This document shows positions 47,542 through 58,638 of a stretch of 64,000 nt of DNA, in pieces. The notes beneath the pieces were generated by a model. That model ran no database searches and was not told the DNA's origin. It saw nothing but the letters and a program-made list of their open reading frames with translations. The position numbers and the translations under genes were made by a program. The stretch is from positions 868,001 to 932,000 of the forward strand of contig WHVD01000003.1 in NCBI GenBank assembly GCA_015178975.1, given 5' to 3'. This DNA is from Hysterangium stoloniferum (taxonomy: Eukaryota > Basidiomycota > Agaricomycetes > Hysterangiales > Hysterangiaceae). How positions within the stretch are numbered: position 1 is the first letter of the stretch; the number at the start of each line of letters is the position of its first letter.

Positions 47542-47810
47542 TCAGCAACTCCATCGTTTTCGGGCCGCACAGCCCGAAGCTGTCATTGTCCTTACTCTTG
47601 CGCTGCTGTGTCCGAACTGATCTAACGAGTGACAAGTCTCATTCAGGCCTCTATTACGTCGTTTCAATTCATCAACTACACTCCTGCGAGCTTCTAACGA
47701 ACTACTCGGCCCTGCCAATCCATTAATCCCTACTGTCGACGGGGCCTCCAATTCCCTTCCAAACAGCTTACCATCCCATGTTTGTACTTGTGCTTTTGTT
47801 CAGCTAACAT
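47542..47810 (-). CDS. Small gene candidate upstream of the oxidoreductase, unknown
   Basis: No family recognised. ATG at 47810 begins MLAEQKHKYKHGM, and an intron (G|GTAAGC ... GTCGACAG) joins it in frame to VGINGLAGPSSSLEARRSVV, DELKRRNRGLNETCHSLDQF, GHSSARVR, a soluble, charged, helical-looking sequence. The frame can run to a stop at 47542 (ARKRWSC), or splice at AGA|GTAAGG to an acidic end (ILSFDSNKDDVEPD, stop at 47447) that would overlap the oxidoreductase start. The second exon reads like a conserved protein segment rather than noise. It lies on the same strand as the oxidoreductase and could also be part of its 5' leader. Confidence 0.4.
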
Positions 47811-48290
47811 GTTCCAACATAGTTCTCTCGGTTTTGTTCTGTTTTTCCTGTTGTAGCAAATAATAATATTTATCTGGTTACTACAATTCGGTCCTCGCTT
47901 CCTATGATCGCTGAGCGACTATTCAGATTCCCGTTCTGCCCATACCCTCTTCCTTGATATCTGTATCTTCCAAAAAAAAAAAAAAAAAATTCTGTTAGCC
48001 TTGTGTAAACTTGTACTATCTGCGAATGAAATCCGTTCACTCACGACCCGGGTTCACGATACTCAACATTGACACTCCCTTATTGAGAGATGATAAGATT
48101 TCAGCCCTGCTGGCGTTGCCAGGTTATTATCATTTTATTCAACCAGCATAACTCTCTTTCGCAAGTCACATGACTCATATCTGCAAACAACGTACGTCAT
48201 GCAAGATATGGAGCGGATTAATTTCTCTAGCTTTCACCCTGACGCCTTCTGACGGAAACCGTACAGATTTTCAAACAAAAAAATCCTGAA
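47811..48290. other. Intergenic, GLC3 promoter
   Basis: 480 bp with an A-run (about 47971-47989) and CT-rich patches. This holds the branching-enzyme promoter. No reading frame or known site was recognised. Confidence 0.4.
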
Positions 48291-50682
48291 ATGTCCTCTA
48301 AATCGACACTTGACCCCAACCCTATACTCGAATTGGATGGGTATTTGAAACCGTTTGTCCCCGCAATCGTACATCGATACGAGAAGTTCCTACACTGGAA
48401 AGCCTCTATCTTTGAGCATGAAGGTGGCTATGATGCCTTCTCCAAAGGATATCTGAGCTTTGGGCTCAACGCAAAGCCCAATGGTGACATCGTGTACCGG
48501 GAATGGGCTCCCAACGCGAAAGAAGCGTATCTTATCGGAGATTTCAGTCAGTTGTTGTATAATTTGCCATAGATACGATTGTCCTTACTGTAATTCAGAT
48601 GATTGGAATCGTTCATTGCACCCGATGAAGCGTAATGAGTTCGGTGTATGGGAAATAACGTTGCCGGCCAAAAACGGTGTTCCAATTATTCCTCACGATT
48701 CTAAAGTCAAAGTGAGAACAGCTCGCTTCCTGACTGACTATTTCTGAATTAGACTCTCAGATATCAATGATTATTCCATCTGGGGAACGCATTGAGCGTC
48801 TTCCTGCTTGGATCACACGTGTTACACAAGATATCTCTGTTTCTCCTGTGTACGATGCTCGTTTCTGGAATCCGCCCAAAGAAGAACGTTACAAATTTAA
48901 ATATGCGTCTCCTCCGAAACCAGAGAGTGCACGCATATACGAAGCCCACGTTGGGATCTCGACGAAAGAAGAGCGAGTGGGAACTTACACAGAATTCACT
49001 AGAGATACCCTACCGAGAATTAAAAAACTTGGATACAATATTATCCAACTCATGGCAACCATGGAGCATGCTTATTACGCTTGTGAGTCTTTACTTCAAA
49101 GGCGTGGAAAGTATTGACAGCCCTCGAAGCCTTTGGATATCAGGTAACGAGCTTCTTCGCAGCCAGCTCGCGTTACGGCACACCAGAGGAACTCAAAGAG
49201 TTGATCGATACTGCCCATTCCATGGGTATCGGGGTATTACTCGATGTTGTACATTCACACGCTTGCAAAAACGTCTTAGATGGTATTAATCAGTTTGATG
49301 GAACTGATCACCAATATTTCCATGAAGGTGGCAAGGGCCGACATGAACTTTGGGATTCGCGCCTTTTCAACTACGGACACCATGAGGTGTTGAGATTCCT
49401 ATTGTCGAATCTTCGTTTTTACACGGATGAATACCATTTCGACGGTTTCCGTTTTGACGGTGTGACAAGTATGATGTATGTACATCACGGAATCGGAACG
49501 GGATTCTCGGGTGGGTACCATGAATATTTCGGTGGCGGCGCGGACGAAGAAGGCATAGTATATTTGATGCTTGTACGTATTTCTATGCCTTTCATTTAAC
49601 GCTAAATGTCTGAATCTGACCTCACCAAAGGCTAATGATTTTCTCCACACTCTTTATCCTTCAATTACCACCATCGCCGAAGATGTCTCAGGGATGCCTC
49701 TTCTTTGTATCCCAGTTTCACAAGGTGGTGTCGGCTTCGATTATCGTCTCTCCATGGCCATTCCTGACATGTGGATCAAACTGCTGAAGCATTCGCGTGA
49801 TGAAGAATGGCAAATGGGTGATATTGTTCACACGCTCACCAACCGTCGTTGGAAGGAAAAGAGTGTTGCTTACGCTGAGAGTCATGATCAAGCTCTCGTT
49901 GGAGACAAAACACTGGCTTTTTGGCTCATGGACAAAGAGATGTGTAGGTTTTCTTTTATCTAACTATTTTCTTGTTCTAATAGCAAATAGACACTCATAT
50001 GTCCGACCTGACGCCATTGACACCTATTATTGAACGTGGAATGGCTTTGCATAAACTCATTCGGTATTGTCGCTTCTGTGGATAGTAAATCCCTTTTTAA
50101 TCCTTGAAAAGGTTCTTATGTCATTCTCTTGGTGGAGAGGGCTACCTGAATTTCGAGGGCAATGAGTTTGGACATCCTGAAGTATGTGTATCCCTGCTTT
50201 TCTATCCCGCACTTTAATTCGCCTATTAGTGGCTCGATTTTCCTCGCGAAGGAAACAATAATTCGTTCCACTATGCGAGACGTCAGTGGAACATTCTAGA
50301 CGATGCTCTACTCCGGTATCAATACCTGAACAATTTCGACGAAGCGATGAACAAGCTTGAGGAAAAATTCCACTGGCTTAGCGCCCCGCCAGCTTATGTC
50401 TCATTGAAGCATGAAAAGGACAAAGTCATCGTGTTCGAGCGCGCGGGACTACTTTTCGTCTTCAATTTCCATCCATCGGAGTCGTTTGCCGACTACCGTG
50501 TTGGCGTGGAGGAGCCAGGAGAATACCACGTCGTATTATCAAGCGACGAGAAACACTTTGGCGGGTTTGAGCGTATTGATAGGACCACAAAATTCTTCAC
50601 AACTCCTATGGAATGGAATGGCAGGAAGAATTGGGTTCAGGTATATATTCCAACCAGGACGGCTTTGGTTCTTGCGAAATAG
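48291..50682 (+). CDS. GLC3: 1,4-alpha-glucan (glycogen) branching enzyme
   Basis: Makes the alpha-1,6 branches of glycogen. [20 protein letters not shown] (ATG 48291), the carbohydrate-binding N-domain [17 protein letters not shown](N) [20 protein letters not shown], and [20 protein letters not shown] lead into the GH13 barrel: [56 protein letters not shown] sequence reading [20 protein letters not shown] (nucleophile Asp), [11 protein letters not shown] (acid/base Glu), [20 protein letters not shown] and [20 protein letters not shown] (third Asp). The all-beta C-domain ends [14 protein letters not shown], stop at 50680-50682. All GH13 catalytic residues are present. About 680 residues, normal length, with roughly nine introns. 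It is divergent from the small gene/oxidoreductase pair. Confidence 0.95.
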
Positions 50683-50928
50683 GATAAGACTCGAGTACAA
50701 ATGTTGAAAACATGGCGTCAGCCAGGAAAGCGATGTACTTATATGCCGTGTAGAATCGCTTCTAACGCTAGTGATGTAAAACTAGACACGAACTTCCCTT
50801 TGGAAGAATGGATTAACAAGCTGTAGCGTAGCATACAATGAAAGCAAATCGATGAAATAACATGAAAGAGCGTGAGGATATGGGACAGTTGGACTCGGAA
50901 ATACGTAAAGCAATGCGACATTTTAACA

Positions 50929-53497
50929 TCAATCCTCCACAGTATCTGCCTCTTCGTTCTGTATATCGTCATCGTCCAGATCTCCTCTAATAGCCCCGCT
51001 GGTCACAGCATTCCACACGTCCATGTGGATCTCCTTCAAGTGCTCTGACATTGCTTCGATAGTTGGACTGGTGAGAACTGTTACATTGGGCCATTCCTCT
51101 GGTTCCTCTTCGTGCCTCATGCTGCATAAACAATAAAAAAACAAGAGAGGGCAAATCCAAGAAATCAAGCACATACCGGCAGAGAGTACAGAACTTGTGT
51201 GAAGGATCGTCTTCCCACTCGCCGAATAATTGATCAAGAATATCTAAAAGTCCAGGAATTTCCGGGTCAGATTCTTCTGTTGGCTGTGGAACTGCTGGGT
51301 CAGTGGCAACACTGGTAGGCTCAGGGAGCGGTTTATTGGCGTCATCGACACCCACTGCTTGATCAGGAAGTTGTGGTTCGTCCATAGTAAGATTCACGGA
51401 AGGCACAGGAGCGACCTCTGATGGCACAGAATGCTCCATTTGCGGGGTCTGTTCGGTATTGCTTGCCTGAACCCCGCCCAGCGCATCTTGCTGCACGATT
51501 CCACTTTCTGGCTGGTTCTGCTCGATATCAGATGTAGTTCGGCGACGCTTTTTCGGTCGTTCTGGAGACGGTGGTACCTCATTATCGTCCAGCGTCAGAT
51601 CTATCACTTCTGTGGACAGGCTCGTAGGTGTCTGTATACTAGCGGATCGACGATCTAGAGGAGAGGAATTAAATCTATTAGTATAGTTGAGCGTGGCTGG
51701 GGATGCCGGACTGGGAGAGCATGTGCGTTAGAGGACCCATGGAGTGAAGTGATTGAAACTTACTTTGAATATTGATGTGCAGAAACGTGACCACGAGACT
51801 CAGATGGAGAAGCGACGAGTTGTTGAGGTACTTTTTGTGTCATTGGTCCAGCGCTGGGCGAGGATTGTTGTATGATGTTGATTCGAAGCGGTGACCTTTG
51901 CAACTCCAACAGGGGAGAAGATCGACGGGCATGTTGCTGTTGAGCTCGCTGCTGCTGGAATGGGTGTGCTTGCTGGGATGGTGGTATCTGTGTACCCATG
52001 TCTTGCTGATGGGAGCGGTAGTTCACCTGTTGCGGCTGCTTATTCTGCATTACTTGTTGTTGGTATTGCGGCTGCAGTTGTGTTTGTTGTAGCTCTCTGC
52101 TCTGGTGCATCGACATGATTGCCTGTTGAGGAAAACCTGGAGTCTGCGTAAACCATGCAGCCTCGGGTTCTCCTCGCGCCCATGGGTTGAATTGTGTCTG
52201 TTGCAGATGGCTTTGTTGCAGATGGCTTTGTTGCAGATGCATCTGTTGTGCCTGTTGGAACGCATTTTGAGGCGCTTGTGGTGGAGACTGTGAAAGCTGC
52301 AGCTGGGCGCGTTGTTGAATATCGAATTGAGGAGGGTGAGACAAGATCTGCTGTGAAACGGGCCGTACTAACTGCACTTGGCCGTCGTAGTTGCTCGGCA
52401 TCGAAGGGTGACTGGGTCGCCGTTGTGGAGCTCTCTGTGGGGGCTGACAGGGCGTGGTAGGAGTGGGGCCAGCTCGAGCGTGGCCATTACGAGTGCTCGC
52501 TACCTCCGAACGCGGAGTCTGCCATACTCAGTCAGAAATATAAAACAAGGCGGGCGTGATAACTGTCACTACCGAGTCTTGTGGCGAGCTCACATTGAAC
52601 TGATTCAATCTTTCCATACTTTGTTGATGGCGATGCTGAAACGAAATGCTGTTAAGTCATACGGAATTTTGACTACATAAACGCCTTTGGCCTACTTGCA
52701 ATGCCATCTCACGCTGATGAGACTGTACAGAAATAAGTCTACATTGTCTGAGGTCTCAACAAAGGTGCGCACCGCTGCTAGTTCAGTTTCTAGTTGTGCG
52801 ATTTTAACTTGCAGTTTAGACACGTCTTCCTAATTTATCCAGTAAGTGACGTATTAGCCAAACGGCATGGCTGCTTCTACGTCACCTTAGTCGTCGTCAA
52901 CGACGACGCTGCCGAATCTTAAAGAGTGGCTATGTGTTAGGCGTGTCAATGTGTGAGATGTGATGGTGAAACCTCACCATGTGCCTGAGCCCGTCTTTCC
53001 GCATTGCCGTCACATAACTGACTTCTCAAGCCTTCAATTTCCGTGCAGGCCTGTTCATACCGGGCCTGTGTATCAGTCAGCTTCTTCTGAAGCTGCTGGT
53101 TATTCGCCGAAGCTTGTGCGAGAATCTGCATCAGCTTCTGCGTATCAGGAGCTGCAGAGCCGCAGACGCTTTGCACGAGTTCCGTCTGCTGAGAGTGCCG
53201 AAGGTGAAGGTCTTTAAGCTGTGTTCGAGCTTCAGTTAACTCTCTCGCAAGGCGAACAACGAGACCACTGTCGATCCCAGCCTCCGACACAAGTATTTTC
53301 ATGTGATTTTCTATTTCCGCATGCAGTGTCTCGCGAGTACTAGTTGCAACGAAGATAGATGTATTAACAATACGACGCGTGAAAACACGCCAGACGTACG
53401 TGACTGCTGGGCCCAATGTTGGCGCCATTTGGTGGCTATTTTGTCCAGGCCCATTTTGCGCTGCCTGTTGTCGTGCTACCAAGTCGATTTCTGCCAT
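50929..53497 (-). CDS. Coiled-coil, Gln-rich protein with C-terminal CxxC...HxxxxH motif
   Basis: Not assignable to a named family. ATG at 53497 gives MAEIDLVARQQAAQNGPGQN; after an intron come coiled-coil exons (TRETLHAEIENHMKILVSEA, LARELTEARTQLKDLHLRHS, NNQQLQKKLTDTQARYEQAC, EDVSKLQVKIAQLETELAAV, HRHQQSMERLNQF). The middle is Gln/Pro-rich with three HLQQS-type repeats and many QQ runs, like an activation domain. Then MIDLTLDDNEVPPSPERPKK with a basic KKRRRTT patch (possible nuclear signal; the IDLTLDD stretch resembles a SUMO-interaction motif), an acidic linker, and CTLC ... HLKEIH spaced like a single C2H2-type finger. The acidic C-terminus ends EEADTVED. The architecture suggests a nuclear scaffold or coactivator; that is inference. 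Exon joins around 52490-52930 are the least certain part. Confidence 0.7.
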
Positions 53498-53778
53498 ACA
53501 TGAATCGGGATCAAAAAATTATCTGCGATACGAGTTTGTCTTATATATGTCGTTTATATGGTACACACGGCGAAATATGATAGGGCTCTCAGTAAAAGAT
53601 AACTTGAAAGGCGCAAAGGTAGGCAAATCTAGCAAACCGGGAAGTTGGATAATTTCCATTGAAATGTCAATCCTCCGAGTGTTCCAACTCCGTCGTAGGG
53701 ACAGCAGCGATAGGTAGTGTAAGATTCAATAAATTACGTAGTGCGTATAAAGGAGAAATAAAATAAAATAGAATCGTG

Positions 53779-54533
53779 TCATAATACAGGTTCTGATGAG
53801 AGTGGTAGACGATCAGGAGGCCTAGGCTCACGCTCTCCATTCATATGAGCTGTTACGGCGTTGTATTCAGGTGGCGGGGGCTGATAAGGTGGTGGCGGGG
53901 GCCGATCCGGTAATAGACTGAATGGTACCCTCCGAAACAACGCCAATGCTCTGTCAACCTCTCGTATCTCTGGGGGGGGGGTACGTCTACTCGCAGGCGT
54001 CCTCTTGTAAATATAGATACATCGCGAGATCGCAAGAAGGACTACGAGTCCAGCGATGCCACCGAGCACCTCAAAAAATATCTGCGCAATACGAGGGCCA
54101 TTGGATGCTAGGTGGGCTGGATTGTGACCAGCATCTGGGTTCAAACCCGGTTCTGGAGGTGTGAGAGGAACTGGTTGAACAGTTTGACCAGGTGGGTGAC
54201 TTATGTGAGTGAGTGTGCTGGGATGTGTTGTTTTATTATGCAGGGCCGCTTGACGAGTTGTTGTGTTTGAATCGGAATGCGAATGTAGTAGTGAGTTGTT
54301 TGTTAAGATGAGAGATTCCCCAAGAAGTGCGGTTGATACCGATAAAGGAGAGGGGGAGGAAGTTGAAGGAAGTGAAGGAAGAGGCTGCTTCGACTGCTGT
54401 CGTGCGGTAAGCGAGCTAAGGGGCAAAATGAAGAACTGTGGGAAAAATCATGCAGTTGAGGAACATACACCGTGTCAGCACATACAAGATGCGAGAGATG
54501 GAAAGATAGCAGCGCAAGAAATCGAATAATCAT
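53779..54533 (-). CDS. Type I single-pass membrane protein with PPxY cytosolic tail
   Basis: Unrecognised family. ATG at 54533 encodes a signal peptide (MIIRFLALLSFHLSHLVCA) and DT; an intron GTGTATG...CCACAG joins it to FFILPLSSLTARQQSK. The outside part is Ser/Thr/His/Pro-rich (possible O-glycosylation: SLPSTSSPSPLSVSTALLGE, NTTTRQAALHNKTTHPSTLT) with N-glycosylation sequons. One transmembrane helix (IAQIFFEVLGGIAGLVVLLA, ISRCIYIY) is followed by a basic stop and a proline-rich tail with PPPPPYQPPPPEYNAV. Two PPxY motifs there would bind WW domains, as in Rsp5/Nedd4 ubiquitin-ligase adaptors. This layout resembles wall-stress sensors or ligase adaptors; no more can be said. About 235 residues. 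An upstream in-frame extension to 54623 begins with a non-ATG codon. Confidence 0.7.
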
Positions 54534-55466
54534 TCGAAGATGCGCAAAGGAGACTGAGATAGTCTCCAGATAGGTAAGAACTAACAATGCCCATTTGACA
54601 GGATTCCCCAGGCCCGGCAACATGAGAAATATTTAGGACACTTTGTCACACCCTTCGCTTCTTTCTGCACTGCGCGGGGGTTCATCACCGTTACAGCGCG
54701 TTTTTCTCCAAGATTGATCCGGTCGCAACTGCCACGCACGGCTAGGTGCCAAGTATTTAAGAGGCACAGCGCGAAAAGTCATGGGAATTTCTGAGAGCCA
54801 GTTGTTCCTCTGAATGCATGGGAGGACTTGAACCATTGCAGGTATTCTTTTATTATACACTCTGTTAGAAGTCATGTAAGACATCCCATGTAATCCAAAC
54901 AAGATATGATATATATTCAACAATACATACATGGTAGATCAAATGCAAAAAATGAAGGAAAATGAGCCGGGCTTTTGTGTATTACACTGTCGGGATTAGT
55001 TCTGTGTTTCGGGTTGTGTTTTCCAGCGTAGACCTGTATTGTGAAACAAAAAATCAATCAATCAAATGGCAAAAAGAACAACAAAACACAGGAAGATGAG
55101 TGGCATGCAAAGAAATAAACAAAAAAGGTTATTGTAGTGTGCCCACGGCACAACGATGCCACTGATCATACCTCACCTTATCAACTACAAGAAAAGATCA
55201 TCACCTTCCGCAGCACTTACCCACCTGTATTTACACCTCCATCTTCCTAAATCGAGCTTGATCTGAAACCTTTCAAAAAACGATCAACAGATAGGATGGC
55301 TATTTTTCGTCGCGTGTCATGGAGCAGATCCAATTATAACCCATTCAATTCTGTCCGTAAGGCGCTTTCCCTACGGCATAGGCCAGACGGCAGGGTTATC
55401 CCGGCGATCAGAGGTGCTTTGCGAGCCTCGCAGTCGGGTCGCAAAGCTTACATAAACTCAGAATGT
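54534..55466. other. Intergenic boundary between genes and repeats
   Basis: The first part is the promoter side of the membrane-protein gene (GC-rich patches at 54660-54760). From about 54940 it becomes A-rich with no frame of note. A perfect 9-bp inverted repeat, GCTTTGCGA ... TCGCAAAGC, lies at about 55417-55448 and could form a hairpin with a 14-nt loop. No gene seen. Confidence 0.45.
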
Positions 55467-55537
55467 TGATTTGGACAAAAATAATTTGTCCATGTTCTCT
55501 GAAGGAGGCACGTGATATAGACAACAATGCTCGATCA

Positions 55538-56563
55538 TGTTGGAATAAAATCTCGAAGCTCGCAACAATCAGAAACAAGGACGAATGTGATTTCCGTTTG
55601 ACCCTCTGTGTCTTGTAGGAGGCAAACGGATAGTGTAAATACAAAAATCTATACTAGTTATATATGCCTTGAGAACAATAGACATATGGCAACAAAAGGT
55701 TACACGGAACAATGGGGTGGCAAATTGCTGGTGTAGCACCTTATGCAGCTCGCACAACCCTATATTCTAACACCACCCCTCGAGCAAAACAAGGTGCCAA
55801 AAGTACTCCCTGAAATTCTGACAATCCCCCAAAAATCTCTCAGCTTCTTCAATGCTTCCCAAATCCCTCTAAAATCATCTGGAGGCCCGCTCAAGGCATT
55901 TCTTCGATGGTCTTCTGGAGGCCCACTCAAGGCACTCCCTCGTCAGTCTTCTGGTGGCTTGCTCAAAGCACTTCCTCAATTCTTCTTCTGCTCAAATGGC
56001 ATAAGGAGGCCCACTCAAGGCTCCCTTCTTCAGTTCTTCTGCCCCCAGGCTCATGGAGGACTTCCTCTGCAAGTTTAGAAGCATTGCAGGCCTTCTTCTG
56101 CCTCAGCGACAAGAGGACTTTGGTTTGCGCTCCGAGTGAGCGGCTTTCTGCGGCATGATGGACAATGGCAGGAATCGGACATCAGAGCGTGAGTCTTCAA
56201 CTCCAGTGGCATCTGAGAGGTCAAGAAGTTGAGTTGGCAGCGGGGAACAAGAGCCAGTGATGACGACAACTACAAAGTGAATATGTTACTGACCCACTCG
56301 AAAGGACAGGATCCGTTTGTGTTGGAATAAAATCTCAAAGCTCGCAACAATCAGAAACAAGGACAAATGTGATTTCCGTTTGACCCTCTGTGTCTCTGTG
56401 TCTCGTAGGAGGCAAACGGATAGCGTAAATACAAAAATCTATACTAGTTATATATGCCTTGAGAACAATAGATGTATGGCAACAAAAGGTTACGTGGAAC
56501 AATGGGGTGGCAAATTGCTGGTGTAGCACCTTATGCATGCTCACACAACCCTATATTCTAACA
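55538..56563. mobile_element. Miniature (TRIM-like) LTR retroelement, complete, non-coding
   Basis: Two direct repeats, 55538-55772 (235 bp) and 56320-56563 (244 bp), both start TGTTGGAATAAAATCTC and end CTATATTCTAACA. They enclose only 547 bp with no coding capacity. The flanks are a perfect 5-bp duplication, GATCA, at 55533-55537 and 56564-56568, and the related copy B at about 58320 shows the unoccupied site. The two LTRs differ by about ten substitutions, essentially all transitions and many at CpG, plus an 8-9-bp slip in a GTGTCT run. I could not identify a primer-binding site. The element is a passenger needing reverse transcriptase from elsewhere. Confidence 0.85.
55870..56045. repeat. 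Degenerate tandem repeat inside the miniature element
   Basis: Three to four imperfect units of about 35-50 bp with the core GGCCC(A/G)CTCAAGGCA...TTCTTC(TG)G. No coding function is apparent. Confidence 0.7.
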
Positions 56564-57128
56564 GATCACTCTTTATGCCACTCATTGTCCTCTGTTCCCC
56601 TTTTCTCTTTGTTCTCTCTCATTGTTCTTTATCCTATATATCACACATTCCTAGTTCCACACTCTCTATCTCGTCTCATCTCAATTCTGCACTCGATAAT
56701 CTTCAAAGGCTTTGAGTTCTGCTTATATTTTCGCAAGTCTTCAAAACTTTCGAGCAGGCTCAAGCTCCTTGAGAACACACACGTACATTATGCAGGAAAG
56801 GTCAAATGCCATCTGTGCAGACTCTTATGTCTGGTGCACGATGGCCTTCTGCACCAACTTTGCCTGAAGAGACCGTCTATCCCAGATCCCAACATTCCAT
56901 GTGTGCATGCTGTCCTATTCCCATACCAGTTTCATTCTTTGGCCATGCCATTGATTGTATCTTAATGTCCAGTTCATATGATACAGATTCTATCCAGTTA
57001 TCGCTATCCCCATCACCAACAGTCTCATCTAACTCACACATTGTATCACTCTATCTTGGGCTAGGCCCCTCCATCCAATTTTGTATTCCTATCCCTATTG
57101 AGTCCTCGTATACTGAAATTCATTACTC

Positions 57129-57845
57129 CGAGCTGCTCCTCAAACACAATCCTGGACACACTACTTTGTCCCTAGACAGTCTTCGACGGTCCACTTAATT
57201 TCATTACTGCTACGATTAGTACTGAGTCGTTGTTCCTCCAACCCCATGCTGGACACACTTTTCCCTTAACAGTCTTTGACTGTCCACTTAAATGTATTAC
57301 CGCTACCATTAGCACTGAGCCGCTGCTCCCCCATACTGGACACACTTGTCCCTTGACAGTCATCTTAAATTCATTACTGCTACCATTAGCACCGAGCCAT
57401 TGCTCCTCAATCCAGGCTGGATGCATTTGTCCCTTGACAGTCTTTGACTGTCCACTTAAATTCCTTGCTGCTACAATTAGCACTGAGCCACTGCTCCTCA
57501 ATCCCCATGCTGGACACATTTGTCCCTTGACAGTCTTTGACTGTCTGCTTAAATTCATTACTGCTACCGTTAGCTCTGAGCTACTGCTCCTCAAACCCTA
57601 CGCTGGACACACTTGTCCCTTGACAGTCTTCGATTGTCCACTTAAATTCATTATTGCTACAATGAACATCGAGCTGCTGCTCCTCAAATCCGAGGCTGGA
57701 CATACTGACTTGTCCCTTGACAGCCTTCGACTGTCCACTGCAATTTATTTCTACTACCTTAGCATCAAGCCACTGCTCCTCCAACCTGACACTGGACTCA
57801 CTGATTCGTCCCCTGACAAGCTTCAAAAACCCATGTCCTCCTAAT
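57129..57845. repeat. Minisatellite of about 92-bp units, eight copies
   Basis: Each unit contains GCTGCTCCTCAA, GCTGGACACAC, TTGTCCCTTGACAGTCTT, TGTCCACTTAAATTCATTA and CTGCTAC.ATTAGCACTGAG, with 5-20% divergence and one shortened unit near 57330. Because the unit avoids stops, long frames cross the array on both strands (204 codons plus, 140 and part of 247 codons minus). They look like a by-product of the repeat, not genes. Confidence 0.85.
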
Positions 57846-58156
57846 TCACCCCTATTTTGCAATCCCTCCAGTATTCTCTCTTTGTGTCTTCTCTCTGATC
57901 CCTCCTCCACACTGCTGGTTTCGATCCTACCTCCTTCGTGGGTCACTCCGAAAGGAGTGGCGCAGCTTCTTTCGCTGCTGAAGCAGGGTTTACTGACTAC
58001 AAAATTCAACTGATAGGGCGCTGGTGCAGTGATGCCTACAAACTTTACATTGAGTCCTCCTGCACACGCATTATTAACCTCTCTGTCTGGCTTCATTGGG
58101 CCATTCCCACCCCTCAACCTCCCAGTCCACTGGACCTTCATCTCACTTAACCATTT

Positions 58157-58256
58157 GGCTTGAGCATGGCCCAATTTATTTCTGGTTGTGCAAAAGAGTG
58201 GTGGCAACACAATAGAGTCTATTTGCTCACCCAAACTCACGAACAAATGCCAGAGA
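58157..58256. repeat. Dispersed 100-bp module, copy 1
   Basis: Starts GGCTTGAGCATGGCCCAATT and ends CACGAACAAATGCCAGAGA, directly abutting LTR-like copy B. A second copy at 58545-58638 keeps the CpGs (GGTCGCGCAAAAGAGCGG) that here are TpG or CpA. Confidence 0.75.
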
Positions 58257-58495
58257 TGATTTGGACAAAAATAATTTGTCCATGTTCTCTGAAGGAGGCA
58301 CATGATATAGACAACAATGCTCAATCACTCTTTACACCACTCATTGTCCTCTTGTTCCCCTTTTCTCTTTGTTCTCTCTCATTGTTCTTTATCCTATATA
58401 CCACACATTCCTAGTTCCACACTCTCCATCTTGTTTCGTCTCAATTCCGCACTTGATAATCTTCAAAGACTTCAAGTTCTGCTTATATTTTCACA
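58257..58495. repeat. LTR-like repeat copy B (239 bp), uninterrupted
   Basis: Begins TGATTTGGACAAAAATAATT and ends CTTATATTTTCACA. It gives the empty-site version (AATGCTCAATCACTCTT) of the point where the miniature element entered copy A. Its 5' boundary falls exactly at the end of the 100-bp module. Confidence 0.75.
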
Positions 58496-58544
58496 CCCGC
58501 CCTTCCTCTTACTCTATTTACACTGCATGTATTTCGCTTCCGCC

Positions 58545-58638
58545 GGCTTGAGCATGGCCCAATTTATTTCTGGTCGCGCAAAAGAGCGGTGGCGACGCAA
58601 TAGTCTATTTTCTCACCCAAACTCACGAACACCAGAGA
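58545..58638. repeat. Dispersed 100-bp module, copy 2
   Basis: Second copy of the GGCTTGAGCATGGCCCAATT module, less CpG-decayed than copy 1; after CCAGAGA the sequence continues ATTGACCCCATGG with no LTR. Confidence 0.75.

Larger units (their letters stand above)
55467..56735. repeat. LTR-like repeat copy A (about 238 bp), split by a nested element
   Basis: The unit begins TGATTTGGACAAAAATAATT at 55467 and ends TTATATTTTCGCA at 56735. It is split after 55537 by the element at 55538-56563 (plus one GATCA copy) and resumes at 56569. With the insertion removed it is about 238 bp and matches copy B at 58257-58495 with scattered transitions. TG...CA ends suggest an LTR, but no matching 5-bp flanks were found. 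Confidence 0.75.

Noticed and set aside
47447..47635. Fusion of the small upstream gene to the oxidoreductase by splicing into its frame
   Set aside because: An acceptor at CCACAG would join in frame, but the added segment (FFLLIPTR) is unlike the family start and MTLSPIK begins the Rossmann fold directly.
55380..55450. tRNA-like sequence with 9-bp hairpin
   Set aside because: It folds as one simple stem-loop; no cloverleaf, no B-box, no anticodon arm in the right place.
57172..58324. Long frames over the minisatellite on both strands (up to 247 codons)
   Set aside because: The repeat unit happens to lack stops in several frames; no domain, no splice-consistent neighbours, and the array sits in repeat DNA.
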